Assembly (NCBI GenBank): GCA_900298995.1
Contig: OMIC01000039.1
Span: 1-64,000 of the forward strand
DNA from: Hyphomicrobiaceae bacterium
GTDB lineage: Bacteria > Pseudomonadota > Alphaproteobacteria > Rhizobiales > Aestuariivirgaceae
Length of the DNA: 64,000 nucleotides
Reading direction: 5' to 3'
Part shown: positions 21,043 to 31,112 of the stretch, piece by piece
Numbering within the stretch: position 1 is the stretch's first letter
Layout: each line of letters opens with the position of its first letter
The notes under the pieces: generated by a model
Seen by the model: only the letters and a program-made list of their open reading frames with translations
What the model was told of the DNA's origin: nothing
Database searches by the model: none
Position numbers and translations under genes: made by a program

Positions 21043-22398
21043 TCAGGCCATCAGTTCGGAGAGGCACCGGTCGAGTTCGCCGGAGAGCTTCTCCACATGC
21101 GCGGCGGTGGTCGCCGGGCAGATGAGCATCATGTTGTGAAAGGGCGTGATGATCACGCCGCGGTTCAGGAGATAGTGGTGCACCGCCACGTCGATGGGGT
21201 GGTGGATGATCCGGGCGGCCTCGCCGCCGTTGCGTGGTCTTTCGGGCGCACACATGAATTCAACCCGTGCGCCTGCCCGCACCACATGCCAGGGCGCGCC
21301 ATGCCGCGCGATGACGCCTGCAATGTCGCGTTCCAGCCGTTCGGCAAGCGCTAGCAGCGGCCGGTAGGCCTCGGGCGTGAAATAGGCCTCGAGCATGGCG
21401 CGCATCAGCGCCAGCTGGATCCTGGAGCCGGCGAGAGTCGTGCCGATGCCGGAATGTCCCGGGGTGCGCGTTTCGAGGAACCGGCTGACGCGCGCCGCCA
21501 TGTCGGCACTGAACCCATAGAGGGCGGCAGGTATGCCGCCCGCCACCGGCTTTCCCAGCACCATCGCGTCGGGCTCAAGACCATGTTCGCGCGTATAGCC
21601 GCCGGGGCCGGAGGAGATGCAATGCGTCTCGTCGATCACCAGCAGAGTGCCGGTCCGGCGCGTGATCTCGCGCAGTGCGGCATGATAGCCCTCGTCCGGC
21701 AGCACCATGCCAACATTGGTCATGATCGGCTCGGCCAGCACGCAGGCCACGTCGCCCTTTGCCAGCGCCGCCTCAAGCGCGGCAATGTCGTTGAACTCGA
21801 TGACCGTGGTGAACTGGGTGAGGTCGCGCACCTCGCCGATCAGCGCCGGGTCGGCATGCGGTGTGCCGCCGTCGATCGTCACATAGGTCTCGTCCACCGC
21901 ACCGTGGTAGCAGTGGTTGAACACCAGGATCTTCTTGCGCCCGGTCACGGCGCGGCACCATTTGATGACCGCGCGGTTGGCGTCCGAAGCGGTCGCCGTC
22001 ACCTGCCAGCAGGGCAGGCCGAAGCGGTCCTGCAGCAATCGCCCGACCTTCGCCGCATCGGGCGAGGGCAGCATGGTGGTGAAGCCTTTGGCCCCCTCCC
22101 GCGTCAGCGCGTCCATGGCTGGTGGCGGCGCATGTCCGAACATGGCGCCGGTGTCGCCGAGGCAGAAGTCGATGTAGCGGTTGCCGTCGGCATCGGTCAC
22201 GTCCACGCCCCGCGCGCACTCGACGAACAGCGGAAACGGTGTTCCCCAATCCACCATCCAGTGCATGGGCACGCCCTTCAGCCAGTGTCCGGCGGTGGCC
22301 CCGGCGAGGCTCCGGGAGCGGGGGTTGCGCTGGATGAAGAGCGCTTCCTCGCGGGCGAGCATGGCCGTGATCGCGGTCTCCGCTATGGAACGCGGCAT
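21043..22398 (-). CDS. Class-III aminotransferase (glutamate-1-semialdehyde aminomutase-like)
   Basis: DADGNRYIDFCLGDTGAMFGHAPP; FNHCYHGAVDETYV; LLVIDETHCISSGPGGYTREHGLEPDAMVLGKPVAGGIP. Confidence 0.88.
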   Translation of the reverse strand: MPRSIAETAITAMLAREEALFIQRNPRSRSLAGATAGHWLKGVPMHWMVDWGTPFPLFVECARGVDVTDADGNRYIDFCLGDTGAMFGHAPPPAMDALTREGAKGFTTMLPSPDAAKVGRLLQDRFGLPCWQVTATASDANRAVIKWCRAVTGRKKILVFNHCYHGAVDETYVTIDGGTPHADPALIGEVRDLTQFTTVIEFNDIAALEAALAKGDVACVLAEPIMTNVGMVLPDEGYHAALREITRRTGTLLVIDETHCISSGPGGYTREHGLEPDAMVLGKPVAGGIPAALYGFSADMAARVSRFLETRTPGHSGIGTTLAGSRIQLALMRAMLEAYFTPEAYRPLLALAERLERDIAGVIARHGAPWHVVRAGARVEFMCAPERPRNGGEAARIIHHPIDVAVHHYLLNRGVIITPFHNMMLICPATTAAHVEKLSGELDRCLSELMA

Positions 22399-22523
22399 GA
22401 TGTCCTTCGTGACTGTTGACGCCGGGCCTTGTCCTAGCTGGCCGGGCGGATGGCCACAACCCCCATGGATTCCGGGGCCGGAATCATGTTTACACGCAGC
22501 AGGGAAAGAGGGGAGCCAGGCTC

Positions 22524-23495
22524 ATGGCGCGCACTGTTTTTGTGAACGGCGAATATCTTCCGGAGACTGAGGCGAAAATCTCTATATTCGACCGCGGCTT
22601 CCTCTTCGCCGACGGGGTCTATGAGGTGTCCGCCGTGGTGAACGGCAAGCTCGTCGACTATCCCGCGCATATGGAACGGCTGGCGCGCTCGCTCAAAGAG
22701 CTCCGCATGGACTGGCCCTGCACGCGTGCTGAACTCGACGCCATGCATCTCGAGATGATCCGCCGCAACGCACTCCATGAGGGCATCATCTACATGCAGG
22801 TCACGCGCGGCGCGGCGGACCGCGCCTTCAACTTTCCGAAGCCCGCTCCGAAGTCCACCCTCATCGCCTTCACCCAGACCATGGCGCTGGTGAGCAATCC
22901 CAATGCGGTGACTGGCGTCAAGGTCATCACCACGCCGGACCTGCGCTGGGCGAGGCGCGACATCAAGACGGTGATGCTGCTCGCGCCTGTGCTCGGGAAG
23001 CAGGAGGCCTATGATAAGGGTGCGCACGAGGCCTGGATGGTGGAGGCCGGCCAGGTCACCGAGGGCACCTCGTCCAATGCCTACATCGTCAGGAACGGCA
23101 AGGTTATCACCCGCGGCCTGACCAACGAGATCCTCGCGGGCTGCACCAGGCGCGCCCTGTTCCAGCTTGCAACGGAGCATGGCGTCGAGATCATCGAGCG
23201 GAGCTTCACCCCCGCCGAGGCATATGAGGCAGACGAGGCCTTCCTCACCTCGGCCTCGCAATTCGTCATGCCCATCGTCGAGATCGACGGGCACCGCATC
23301 GGCGGCGGCCAGCCGGGGCCCGTCGTGCGCAAGCTGCGCGAGCTCTTCCTCGCCGAGGCCGGGCGCCTAGGCGGTTCGCCCCGCGAGGTCAGGGCAGACA
23401 ATCTCCGCCTCTGCGGACCCCCGCCGGGAGATCGGAATTCACAATGTCAATCAGCAGCAGGCACGGCACGTTGGACCGTGTCTAGCATGGTCTAG
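22524..23495 (+). CDS. D-amino-acid transaminase (class-IV PLP aminotransferase)
   Basis: MARTVFVNGEYLPETEAKISIFDRGFLFADGVYEV; EGTSSNAYIVRNGKVITRGLTNEILAGCTR. Confidence 0.92.
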   Translation: MARTVFVNGEYLPETEAKISIFDRGFLFADGVYEVSAVVNGKLVDYPAHMERLARSLKELRMDWPCTRAELDAMHLEMIRRNALHEGIIYMQVTRGAADRAFNFPKPAPKSTLIAFTQTMALVSNPNAVTGVKVITTPDLRWARRDIKTVMLLAPVLGKQEAYDKGAHEAWMVEAGQVTEGTSSNAYIVRNGKVITRGLTNEILAGCTRRALFQLATEHGVEIIERSFTPAEAYEADEAFLTSASQFVMPIVEIDGHRIGGGQPGPVVRKLRELFLAEAGRLGGSPREVRADNLRLCGPPPGDRNSQCQSAAGTARWTVSSMV

Positions 23496-23539
23496 GAATA
23501 AAAGTCAAGGATTATTTTCCGCACCCTGATCGGGCAGGC

Positions 23540-25198
23540 CTAGCGCTGGCTGGTTTTCCAGTCCGGGTTGATCCACGGCTCCTGGTTCGAGGGCGGCAGC
23601 GGGGTCCGGCCCAGAATGAGGTCGCTGGCCTTCTCGCCGATCATGATGGTGGGCGCGTTCAGGTTGCCGTTGGTCACCTGCGGCATGATCGAGGAATCGG
23701 CAACCCGCAGTCCGTCGATGCCGATCACCCGGCATTCGGGGTCAACGACCGCCAGCGGATCGTCGGCAGCGCCCATGCGGCAGGTGCCGCAGGGGGGGTA
23801 GGCGCTTTCGCAATGGGCACGCACGAAATCGTCAATGGCGGCATCGCTCTGGACGTCGGATCCAGGCTGGATTTCTTCCGCCGCATATTGCTGCATGGCA
23901 GGCTGACGGAAGAGTTCGCGGGTGAGCCGCACCGCCCGGCGCCACTCCGGCAGGTCGTCGGGATGGGTAAGGTAGTTGAACAGGATCTGCGGTGCTGCGC
24001 GCGGGTCACTGCTCCGGACACGGACGAAACCGCGCGACTTCGAGCGCATCGGTCCGACATGCACCTGGAAGCCGTGGCCAGGAAACGCGGCCTGGCCGTC
24101 ATAGCGCATGGCGGCGGGCAGGAAATGATATTGGATATCGGGATATTCGATGCCTGCCGCCGAGCGGATGAAGCCGCAGGATTCGAAATGGTTGGTGGCG
24201 CCGAGGCCGGTCTTGAAGAACAGCCACTCGGCGCCGATGAGTCCCTTCGAGAAGAGGTTCAGCTTCGAATAGAGCGTCACCGGTTCGCGGCAGCGGATCT
24301 GGAAATAGATCTCGAGATGATCCTGCAGGTTCTCGCCCACGCCGGGCAGGGCATGGGCAACGGGAATGCCGGCGGCCGTCAGCGCCTCGGGTGCGCCGAT
24401 CCCCGACATCTGCAGGAGCTTGGGCGAATTGATCGTCGAGGCTGCGATGATCACCTCGCGCCGGGCGCGGACGCGATGCAGAGCACCTCCGGCCTCATAC
24501 TCGACGGCCACGGCGCGCTTTCCCTCGAGCACGATGCGGTGCGCCAGTGCCCGGGTGATGAGCCGCAGGTTTGCGCGCGAAAGTGCGGGCTTCAGATAGG
24601 CATTGGCAGCCGACCAGCGCACGCCCTTGTGCACGGTCATCTCCATCGCCCCGAAACCCTCCTGCTGCCTCCCGTTGTAGTCTTCTGTCACGGGATAGCC
24701 TGCCGTGCGCCCCGCTTCGATGAAGGCCTGATACAATGGATTGCGGCGCGCACCGCGCTGCACGTGCAGGGGGCCGCTCTGTCCGCGCCAGCCATCCTCG
24801 CCACCGTGGCTTGTCTCCTGCCGCTTGAAATAGGGCAGCACATGGCGGAAGCCCCAGCCGCGTGCGCCCATGGCCTCCCAGCTGTCGAAGTCCCTGGCGT
24901 GGCCGCGCACATAGACCATGCCGTTGATCGAGGATGAGCCGCCCACCACCTTGCCGCGCGGGGTGGCCAACCGCCGTCCGCCGAGCCCCGGTTCCGGGTC
25001 TGACTCGAAGCCCCAGTTATAGAGGCTCATGTTCATCGGATAGGACAGGGCGGAGGGCATCTGGATCAGCGGTCCGCGGTCGCTCCCCCCGAATTCGAGC
25101 ACGCAAACACTGTTGTTCCCGTCCTCCGAGAGGCGGCTGGCCATGGCGCAGCCGGCTGAGCCCGCGCCCACGATCACGAAGTCGAATGTGTCGTTCAT
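23540..25198 (-). CDS. GMC family FAD-dependent oxidoreductase (choline dehydrogenase-like)
   Basis: [59 protein letters not shown]. Confidence 0.93.
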   Translation of the reverse strand: MNDTFDFVIVGAGSAGCAMASRLSEDGNNSVCVLEFGGSDRGPLIQMPSALSYPMNMSLYNWGFESDPEPGLGGRRLATPRGKVVGGSSSINGMVYVRGHARDFDSWEAMGARGWGFRHVLPYFKRQETSHGGEDGWRGQSGPLHVQRGARRNPLYQAFIEAGRTAGYPVTEDYNGRQQEGFGAMEMTVHKGVRWSAANAYLKPALSRANLRLITRALAHRIVLEGKRAVAVEYEAGGALHRVRARREVIIAASTINSPKLLQMSGIGAPEALTAAGIPVAHALPGVGENLQDHLEIYFQIRCREPVTLYSKLNLFSKGLIGAEWLFFKTGLGATNHFESCGFIRSAAGIEYPDIQYHFLPAAMRYDGQAAFPGHGFQVHVGPMRSKSRGFVRVRSSDPRAAPQILFNYLTHPDDLPEWRRAVRLTRELFRQPAMQQYAAEEIQPGSDVQSDAAIDDFVRAHCESAYPPCGTCRMGAADDPLAVVDPECRVIGIDGLRVADSSIMPQVTNGNLNAPTIMIGEKASDLILGRTPLPPSNQEPWINPDWKTSQR

Positions 25199-25379
25199 TT
25201 GCCGTGCGGCCCGCGTGTGGCTGGTCGCTGGCCTGCCGCCAAGAGATTGGGTTCCCTGGTTTTCAATATGGCACAGTGTGGCGTCATTGCACTCTCTCGT
25301 CGGTCGGACTGCCAGTCTTACGTATTTGACAGGGCTGGCACAATCTGAAATCAAGAGCCGGTTTTGGAGACTTGGGCTG

Positions 25380-26129
25380 ATGGGAGCGTTGCTCCAGGAA
25401 GATGAAGACCACCCCTTCCTTGCCGTGAACGAGGAGGGGCGCTCGCCCTATGTACTGATCTGCGAGCATGCCTCCCGCCGCCTGCCGCGCGCACTCGGCA
25501 AGCTGGGCCTGCCGGACTCCGAGCTGGACCGCCATATCGCCTGGGACATCGGGGCCGAAAACGTGGCGCGGCTCCTCTCCCGCCTGATGGACGCGCCGCT
25601 GGCCCTGCAGCGCTATTCGCGGCTGGCCTATGACTGCAACCGCCCGCCGGAATCACCCGATGCCATGCCGGAGGTGAGCGAGCTCACCGCGATACCGGGC
25701 AACCGGCGGCTGTCCGCGAAGGACCGGCTTGCCCGCATCGACGGAATCTACCGGCCCTTCCATGACGGCGTCTCGCGTCTGCTCGACCGCCGGGCAGCGG
25801 CGGGCATCCGCTCGCTGGTCGTGTCCATCCACAGTTTCACGCCGGTCTACAAGGGCAAGAGCCGCAGCGTCGAGCTCGGCATCCTGCATGACCGCGATAC
25901 CACGCTGTCATCAAAGCTCATCAAGAGCTTTCCCAACATCGACGCCCGCCTCAACGAGCCCTATGGGCCGAAGGACGGGGTTTTGCACACGCTCAACATG
26001 CATGGCTTCGCGCGCGGGCTGGAACATGCCATGATCGAGATCCGCAACGATATCGTGGCGGCCGAGCGCGGACAGGATGAATGGGCCCAGCGGCTCTCCG
26101 TGCCGCTGATCCAGGCAGCGGCGAAATGA
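25380..26129 (+). CDS. N-formylglutamate amidohydrolase family protein
   Basis: [62 protein letters not shown]. Confidence 0.92.
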   Translation: MGALLQEDEDHPFLAVNEEGRSPYVLICEHASRRLPRALGKLGLPDSELDRHIAWDIGAENVARLLSRLMDAPLALQRYSRLAYDCNRPPESPDAMPEVSELTAIPGNRRLSAKDRLARIDGIYRPFHDGVSRLLDRRAAAGIRSLVVSIHSFTPVYKGKSRSVELGILHDRDTTLSSKLIKSFPNIDARLNEPYGPKDGVLHTLNMHGFARGLEHAMIEIRNDIVAAERGQDEWAQRLSVPLIQAAAK

Positions 26130-26145
26130 CAAGGACAGGGGAAAG

Positions 26146-27525
26146 ATGGCCATGAGCGACGGCATGCTGACACTCGAACAGCTGAAAGCGGAAGTGAAGG
26201 CCGGCACCATCGACACTGTGGTCGCTGCGATGGTCGACTTGCAGGGCCGCCTCGTCGGCAAGCGCTTCCATGCCAAGTTCTTCGCCGACGGCGGTTATGA
26301 GGAAACCCACGGCTGCAACTATCTGCTCGGCGTCGATATCGAGATGGAGCCGGTGCCGGGCTACAAGGCGACCGGCTGGGAAAAGGGCTATGGCGACTTT
26401 GTCCTGAAGCCCGATCTCGCGACGCTCCGCCGCACGCCCTGGCTTCCCGGAACCGCGCTGGTGCTTTGCGACGTTCTTGACCATCACAGCCACGAAGACG
26501 TGCCGCATTCTCCGCGCGCCATCCTGAAGAAGCAATTGAAGCGCCTCGCGACCCTGAAAATGAAGGCCTATATGGCCTCCGAGCTCGAATTCTTCCTGTT
26601 CGATGATTCCTACGAGGCGGCAAACCAGAAGGGCTACCGCAACCTCAAGACGGCGGGATACTACATCGAGGACTATCACATCCTCCAGACATCCAAGGAA
26701 GAGGTCTACATGCGCGCGCTGCGCAACGGCCTCGCGGGCGCAGGCATTCCGGTCGAGAACTCCAAGGGCGAATGGGGTCCGGGCCAGGAGGAGATCAACG
26801 TCAAATATGCCGAAGCCCTTGAAATGGCGGACCGCCACGCCATCATCAAGAATGGCGCGAAGGAAATCGCCTACAATGTCGGCAAGGCCGTGTGCTTCAT
26901 GGCCAAGTGGGACTATGGCATGGCGGGCAACTCCTCGCATATCCACCAGTCGCTGTGGTCCACCGACGGCAAGCCGCTGTTCCTCGACAGGAAGCAGGAC
27001 CACGGCATGTCGGTACTGATGCAGCACTATCTGGCGGGCCAGCTCGCCCATGCCGGTGAAATCACATATTTCCTGGCGCCCTACATCAACTCCTACAAGC
27101 GCTTCATGGCCGGAACCTTCGCGCCCACCCGTGCGGTGTGGAGCTTTGACAACCGCACGGCCGGCTTCCGCATCTGCGGGGCCGAGAGCAAGGCGATCCG
27201 TGTCGAATGCCGCATCGGCGGGGCGGACCTCAATCCCTATCTCGCCTTCGCGGCGCTGATCGCGGCAGGCCTCGACGGCATCGAGAAGAAGATGAAGCTC
27301 GAGGCCGGCGTGTCGGGTGACATTTACGATACGTCTCGCAAGCTGCGCGAGATCCCCAAGACGCTGCGCGAGGCAACCGAGTTGCTCGACGGCTCGAAGT
27401 TCCTCCGGTCGGCTCTGGGCGACGATGTCGTCGACCATTATGTCCACACCGCGAAGTGGGAACAGTTCGAATTCGACCGCCGCATCACCGATCTCGAACT
27501 GAAGCGCGGCTTCGAGAGATATTGA
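26146..27525 (+). CDS. Glutamine synthetase family protein (second, divergent from 19649-21028)
   Basis: SELEFFLFD, EWGPGQEEINVKYAEAL, GNSSHIHQSLW, NRTAGFRICGAESKAIRVECRIGGADLNPYLAFAALIAAGLDGI. Confidence 0.92.
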   Translation: MAMSDGMLTLEQLKAEVKAGTIDTVVAAMVDLQGRLVGKRFHAKFFADGGYEETHGCNYLLGVDIEMEPVPGYKATGWEKGYGDFVLKPDLATLRRTPWLPGTALVLCDVLDHHSHEDVPHSPRAILKKQLKRLATLKMKAYMASELEFFLFDDSYEAANQKGYRNLKTAGYYIEDYHILQTSKEEVYMRALRNGLAGAGIPVENSKGEWGPGQEEINVKYAEALEMADRHAIIKNGAKEIAYNVGKAVCFMAKWDYGMAGNSSHIHQSLWSTDGKPLFLDRKQDHGMSVLMQHYLAGQLAHAGEITYFLAPYINSYKRFMAGTFAPTRAVWSFDNRTAGFRICGAESKAIRVECRIGGADLNPYLAFAALIAAGLDGIEKKMKLEAGVSGDIYDTSRKLREIPKTLREATELLDGSKFLRSALGDDVVDHYVHTAKWEQFEFDRRITDLELKRGFERY

Positions 27526-27550
27526 GCAGGACGAACGCAGGAGAAACGCC

Positions 27551-28711
27551 ATGGCCATTCCGAACCGCAACATCAATTATCCGACCGCCATCAAGTTCGG
27601 CGCCGGGCGTATCCGCGAGCTCGCCGATTTCTGCAAGGCGAACGGCATCAAGCGTCCGCTTCTGGTGACCGACAAGGGCCTCGCGGCCATGCCGATGACG
27701 GCGAAGATACTGGCCAGCCTGAAGAAGGCCGGGCTCAAGGCGGCGCTGTTTTCCGATGTGCGCCCCAACCCTGTGGAAGAGAACGTGCTGGCGGGCTGCA
27801 AGGTGTTCACAGACGGCAGGCATGACGGCGTGGTGGCGCTGGGCGGCGGCTCGGGCCTCGACACGGGCAAGCTCATCGCGCTGATGCATGCGCAGAACAT
27901 TTCGGTCTTCGAGCTCGAGGACATCGGCGACTGGTGGACGAGGGCCGATGCCTCGGTGATTGCCCCCATCATTGCGGTGCCGACCACGGCGGGCACAGGC
28001 TCGGAAGTAGGCCGGGCGGGCGTCATCACCCATCCGATCACCCATGAGAAGAAGATCATCTTCCACCCGGCCATCATGCCCAGGGTGGCGATCCTCGATC
28101 CCGAACTCACCGTGGGCCTGCCGCCGAAGCTCACGGCGGCCACCGGCATGGATGCGCTGGCGCACAATCTCGAGGCCTATTGCGCGCCCTTCTATCATCC
28201 GTGGTCGGCGGGTGTCGCCCTCGAGGGCATGCGGTTGGTGAAGGACAATCTCGCCAGGGCCGTGAAGAAGCCGAAGGACCTCGATGCGCGTGGCAACATG
28301 CTGGTGGCCTCGGCCATGGGCGCCACCGCCTTCCAGCGCGGGCTGGGCGCCATTCATGCGCTGGCCCATCCGTTCGGCGGGCTCTATGACGCGCACCATG
28401 GCCTCCTGAACGGCATCATCATGCCCTATGTGCTGAAGGCCAACCGCCGCAAGATCGAGAAGGACATCGTCCGCGCCGCCGCCTATCTGGGCATCAAGGG
28501 CGGGTTCGACGGCTTTCTCAAATGGATCCTGGCGCTCCGCAAGGAGATCGGCATTCCGCTTGCGCTGAAGGACATCGGCATCGACACCAAGCGACTGAAC
28601 GAGGTTGCGGCCATGGCGGTGAGAGACCCCTCGGCCGGCGGCAACCCGATCCAGTTCACCGAAAAGCAGTACAAGGCGCTGGCCAGGAAGTGCGTGACGG
28701 GCGATCTCTGA
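27551..28711 (+). CDS. Iron-containing (type III) alcohol dehydrogenase
   Basis: VALGGGSGLDTGKLIALM; PTTAGTGSEVGRAGVI; GMDALAHNLEAY; GAIHALAHPFGGLYDAHHGLLNGIIMP. Confidence 0.95.
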   Translation: MAIPNRNINYPTAIKFGAGRIRELADFCKANGIKRPLLVTDKGLAAMPMTAKILASLKKAGLKAALFSDVRPNPVEENVLAGCKVFTDGRHDGVVALGGGSGLDTGKLIALMHAQNISVFELEDIGDWWTRADASVIAPIIAVPTTAGTGSEVGRAGVITHPITHEKKIIFHPAIMPRVAILDPELTVGLPPKLTAATGMDALAHNLEAYCAPFYHPWSAGVALEGMRLVKDNLARAVKKPKDLDARGNMLVASAMGATAFQRGLGAIHALAHPFGGLYDAHHGLLNGIIMPYVLKANRRKIEKDIVRAAAYLGIKGGFDGFLKWILALRKEIGIPLALKDIGIDTKRLNEVAAMAVRDPSAGGNPIQFTEKQYKALARKCVTGDL

Positions 28712-28779
28712 ACCGGGCATCCTGATCGCGTCCTCCGCACGGACCGGTTCAACCGGCTTGACTCCTTTCGCCGTTTATG

Positions 28780-28794
28780 GAACAAAACAGGAAC
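28780..28794 (+). promoter_or_regulatory. LexA/SOS box upstream of the imuA-imuB-dnaE2 cassette
   Basis: Exact GAAC-AAAACAG-GAAC (GAAC-N7-GAAC), alphaproteobacterial LexA operator pattern, 11 nt before the imuA start. Confidence 0.88.
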
Positions 28795-28804
28795 AATCGG
28801 GATC

Positions 28805-29710
28805 TTGTCCGTCATGCGTTGGAAACCGGCACAGCAGGGTGCGCGGGGCAGGGAGACTTGCACCGCCGTCACCTCTTTTCACCCGGGCGGGGATTTGCCT
28901 GCCCTGCTCGCGGCCTTGCGGGCGCAGATCGACAGGCTCGAACAGGGCCAGGCGCGGTTTGCGCCGCAGGCGGCGCGCAACGCGCCGTGGCGCACCGGCC
29001 TGTCCGTGCTTGACCGGCATCTTCCTGCCCAGGGCCTGCAGCGGGCGGGCCTGCATGATGTCTCGCCGCTGGCCCCCGGAGACCAGCCGGCCGCCATGGG
29101 CTTCGCGCTCGCCCTGGCCCTGTGCCGTCTGGATGACGGGCAGGAGCGCCGCCCGCTGCTGTGGTGCAGGCTTGCCGCGCAGGAGCGTGAATATGGCAGG
29201 CTCTATGGCCATGGACTCGAACGCCTGGGTCTGCCCCGCCAGCGCTTCGTGACGGTCAGCCTGCGAAAACCCGCCGATCTGCTCTGGGTGATGGAGGAGG
29301 CGCTCAAGTCGGGCGCGCTGGCCGCCATCATCGCTGACGCCGATGCCGCGCGTGCCGATCTCACTGTCACCCGCCGCCTGTCGCTCGCCGCAGCGGCGGG
29401 CAAATCCGCCGCCATCCTCACCTTCGCCAGGCCAGGCGCCTCCGCCACCGCGAGCCACACGCGCTGGCTGGCGGGCGCGGGTCCCTCCGCGAGCCCGCCC
29501 GATGACGTGCTCGCCCCGGGGCCTGCCTGCTGGCACATCGAATTGACCCGCGCCCGGGGCGGCCGCCCCGGCGCCTGGACCGTGGAATGGCATCATGCGC
29601 AGTCTCGTTTCTCTCTGGTTTCCGGAATTTCCCATCGAGCGATTCATCCGCGCACGGATCAAAATGGGGCGGACGCCACCACCCGTGGGCCTGCCCTTCG
29701 CACTGGTTGA
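28805..29710 (+). CDS. imuA: ImuA (SulA/RecA-like mutasome protein)
   Basis: WRTGLSVLDRHLPAQGLQRAGLHDVSP...; position directly upstream of imuB and dnaE2. Confidence 0.85.
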   Translation: MSVMRWKPAQQGARGRETCTAVTSFHPGGDLPALLAALRAQIDRLEQGQARFAPQAARNAPWRTGLSVLDRHLPAQGLQRAGLHDVSPLAPGDQPAAMGFALALALCRLDDGQERRPLLWCRLAAQEREYGRLYGHGLERLGLPRQRFVTVSLRKPADLLWVMEEALKSGALAAIIADADAARADLTVTRRLSLAAAAGKSAAILTFARPGASATASHTRWLAGAGPSASPPDDVLAPGPACWHIELTRARGGRPGAWTVEWHHAQSRFSLVSGISHRAIHPRTDQNGADATTRGPALRTG

Positions 29711-31112
29711 AAACGGCCGGGCGGGCCTGCGTCTTGCAGCGGTCAATGCCGCGGCGCGCGGCTTCGGCCTTGCGCGCGGCATGCGGCTTGCCGATGCGCG
29801 CGCCCAGCTCCCCGACCTGCTCACCGAGGCGCATGCACCGGAGGACGACATCAACAGCCTTCTCGGCCTGTGCCGCTGGATGGAACGCTACAGCCCGTGG
29901 GTCGCGCCCGATCCGCCCGACGGCGTGCTGCTGGATGTCACCGGCATTCCCCATCTCTTCGGCGGCGAAGCGCGCATGCTGGCCGAGATCACCGCACGCC
30001 TCGCGCGCTACGGCTTCAGCCTGCGCGCCGGGCAGGGCGCGACGGTCGGGGCTGCCTGGGCGCTGGCGCGCCACGACGCCAGGGACCTCGCAGGTCTTCC
30101 CGTCGAGGCGCTGCGCATCGATGCCGCAGCGGCGAAAACGCTGCGCCGCCTCGGACTGCGGACGGTCGGCGCGCTGCAGGCCATTCCCCGCGCCGCTCTG
30201 GCCCGCCGCTTCCGTGGCGAGAGCCTGGGCGAGAATGTGCTGATCCGGCTCGATGAGATGATGGGCCTGCGGGACGAGCCGCTGAATCCGCTCAATCCCC
30301 CCGGTTCCTTCATGGCGCACCGCACGCTGATGGAACCCGTCATTCATGCGGAGGGGCTTGAAACCGTTCTTGCCGGACTGGTCGATCTTCTCTGCCGCGA
30401 TCTAGACCTGGCGGGAAAGGGCGCGTTGCGGCTGATCCTCAAGCTCTTCCGCAGCGATGGCTCGCGGGTCAATCTCCCGGCGGGCTTCTCGGTCGCCACC
30501 CATGATCCGCGTCACATGCTGCGTGTGCTGAAGCCGAAACTCGAAGCCGTGGATGCCGGCTTTGGAATCGATGCCATGACGCTCGAGGCGCGCGAGACGG
30601 CGGCTGCGCCGGTCCGGCAGCACGGCTTTCTGGAGGATGGCGCCACGCTGGCGCTCGAACAGCTGAATGATCGGGTGCTGAACCGCCATGCGGCACCCTT
30701 CCTTGCCCTTGAGGAGGCAGCAAGCCACATCCCCGAACGCGCCGAAACGCCGCGCCCCGCCACCCGTGCCCCGCCCGCCGGGCTTCTGCCGCCCGGCCGC
30801 AGGGCCTCAGCGTCCGTCGCGCGTCCGCTGCTCATCTTCGAGGCGCCCGAGCCCGTCGCGGTTGTCGCCGCCGTGCCCGATGGCCCGCCGATGCGGCTCA
30901 CCTGGCGGCGGGTGACGCGGCGCATCGTCAAGGCGCAGGGACCTGAGCGCATCGCGCCGGAATGGTGGCGGCTGGCCGAAGGCGTGCGCCCGCGCGACTA
31001 TTACATCGCCGAGGACGAGCAGGGCCGCCGCTACTGGCTCTACCGCGAGGGCCTCTATGGCGAGCCGGACGAGCCGCAGCCCAGATGGTTCGTACACGGA
31101 TTGTCAGCATGA
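29595..31112 (+). CDS. imuB: ImuB, Y-family DNA polymerase-like protein
   Basis: MRSLVSLWFPEFPIERFIRAR; GVLLDVTGIPHLFGGEARMLAEI; DnaE2 neighbour. Confidence 0.92.
   Translation: MRSLVSLWFPEFPIERFIRARIKMGRTPPPVGLPFALVENGRAGLRLAAVNAAARGFGLARGMRLADARAQLPDLLTEAHAPEDDINSLLGLCRWMERYSPWVAPDPPDGVLLDVTGIPHLFGGEARMLAEITARLARYGFSLRAGQGATVGAAWALARHDARDLAGLPVEALRIDAAAAKTLRRLGLRTVGALQAIPRAALARRFRGESLGENVLIRLDEMMGLRDEPLNPLNPPGSFMAHRTLMEPVIHAEGLETVLAGLVDLLCRDLDLAGKGALRLILKLFRSDGSRVNLPAGFSVATHDPRHMLRVLKPKLEAVDAGFGIDAMTLEARETAAAPVRQHGFLEDGATLALEQLNDRVLNRHAAPFLALEEAASHIPERAETPRPATRAPPAGLLPPGRRASASVARPLLIFEAPEPVAVVAAVPDGPPMRLTWRRVTRRIVKAQGPERIAPEWWRLAEGVRPRDYYIAEDEQGRRYWLYREGLYGEPDEPQPRWFVHGLSA

Noticed and set aside
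19403-21139. 578-aa plus-strand ORF opposite the first glutamine synthetase gene
   Set aside because: Antisense shadow of a conserved gene.
25199-25379. Possible sigma-54 promoter (TGGCAC occurrences) in the GMC oxidoreductase / FGase divergent region
   Set aside because: No TGGCAC-N5-TTGC match; the two TGGCAC occurrences lack a correctly spaced TTGC.
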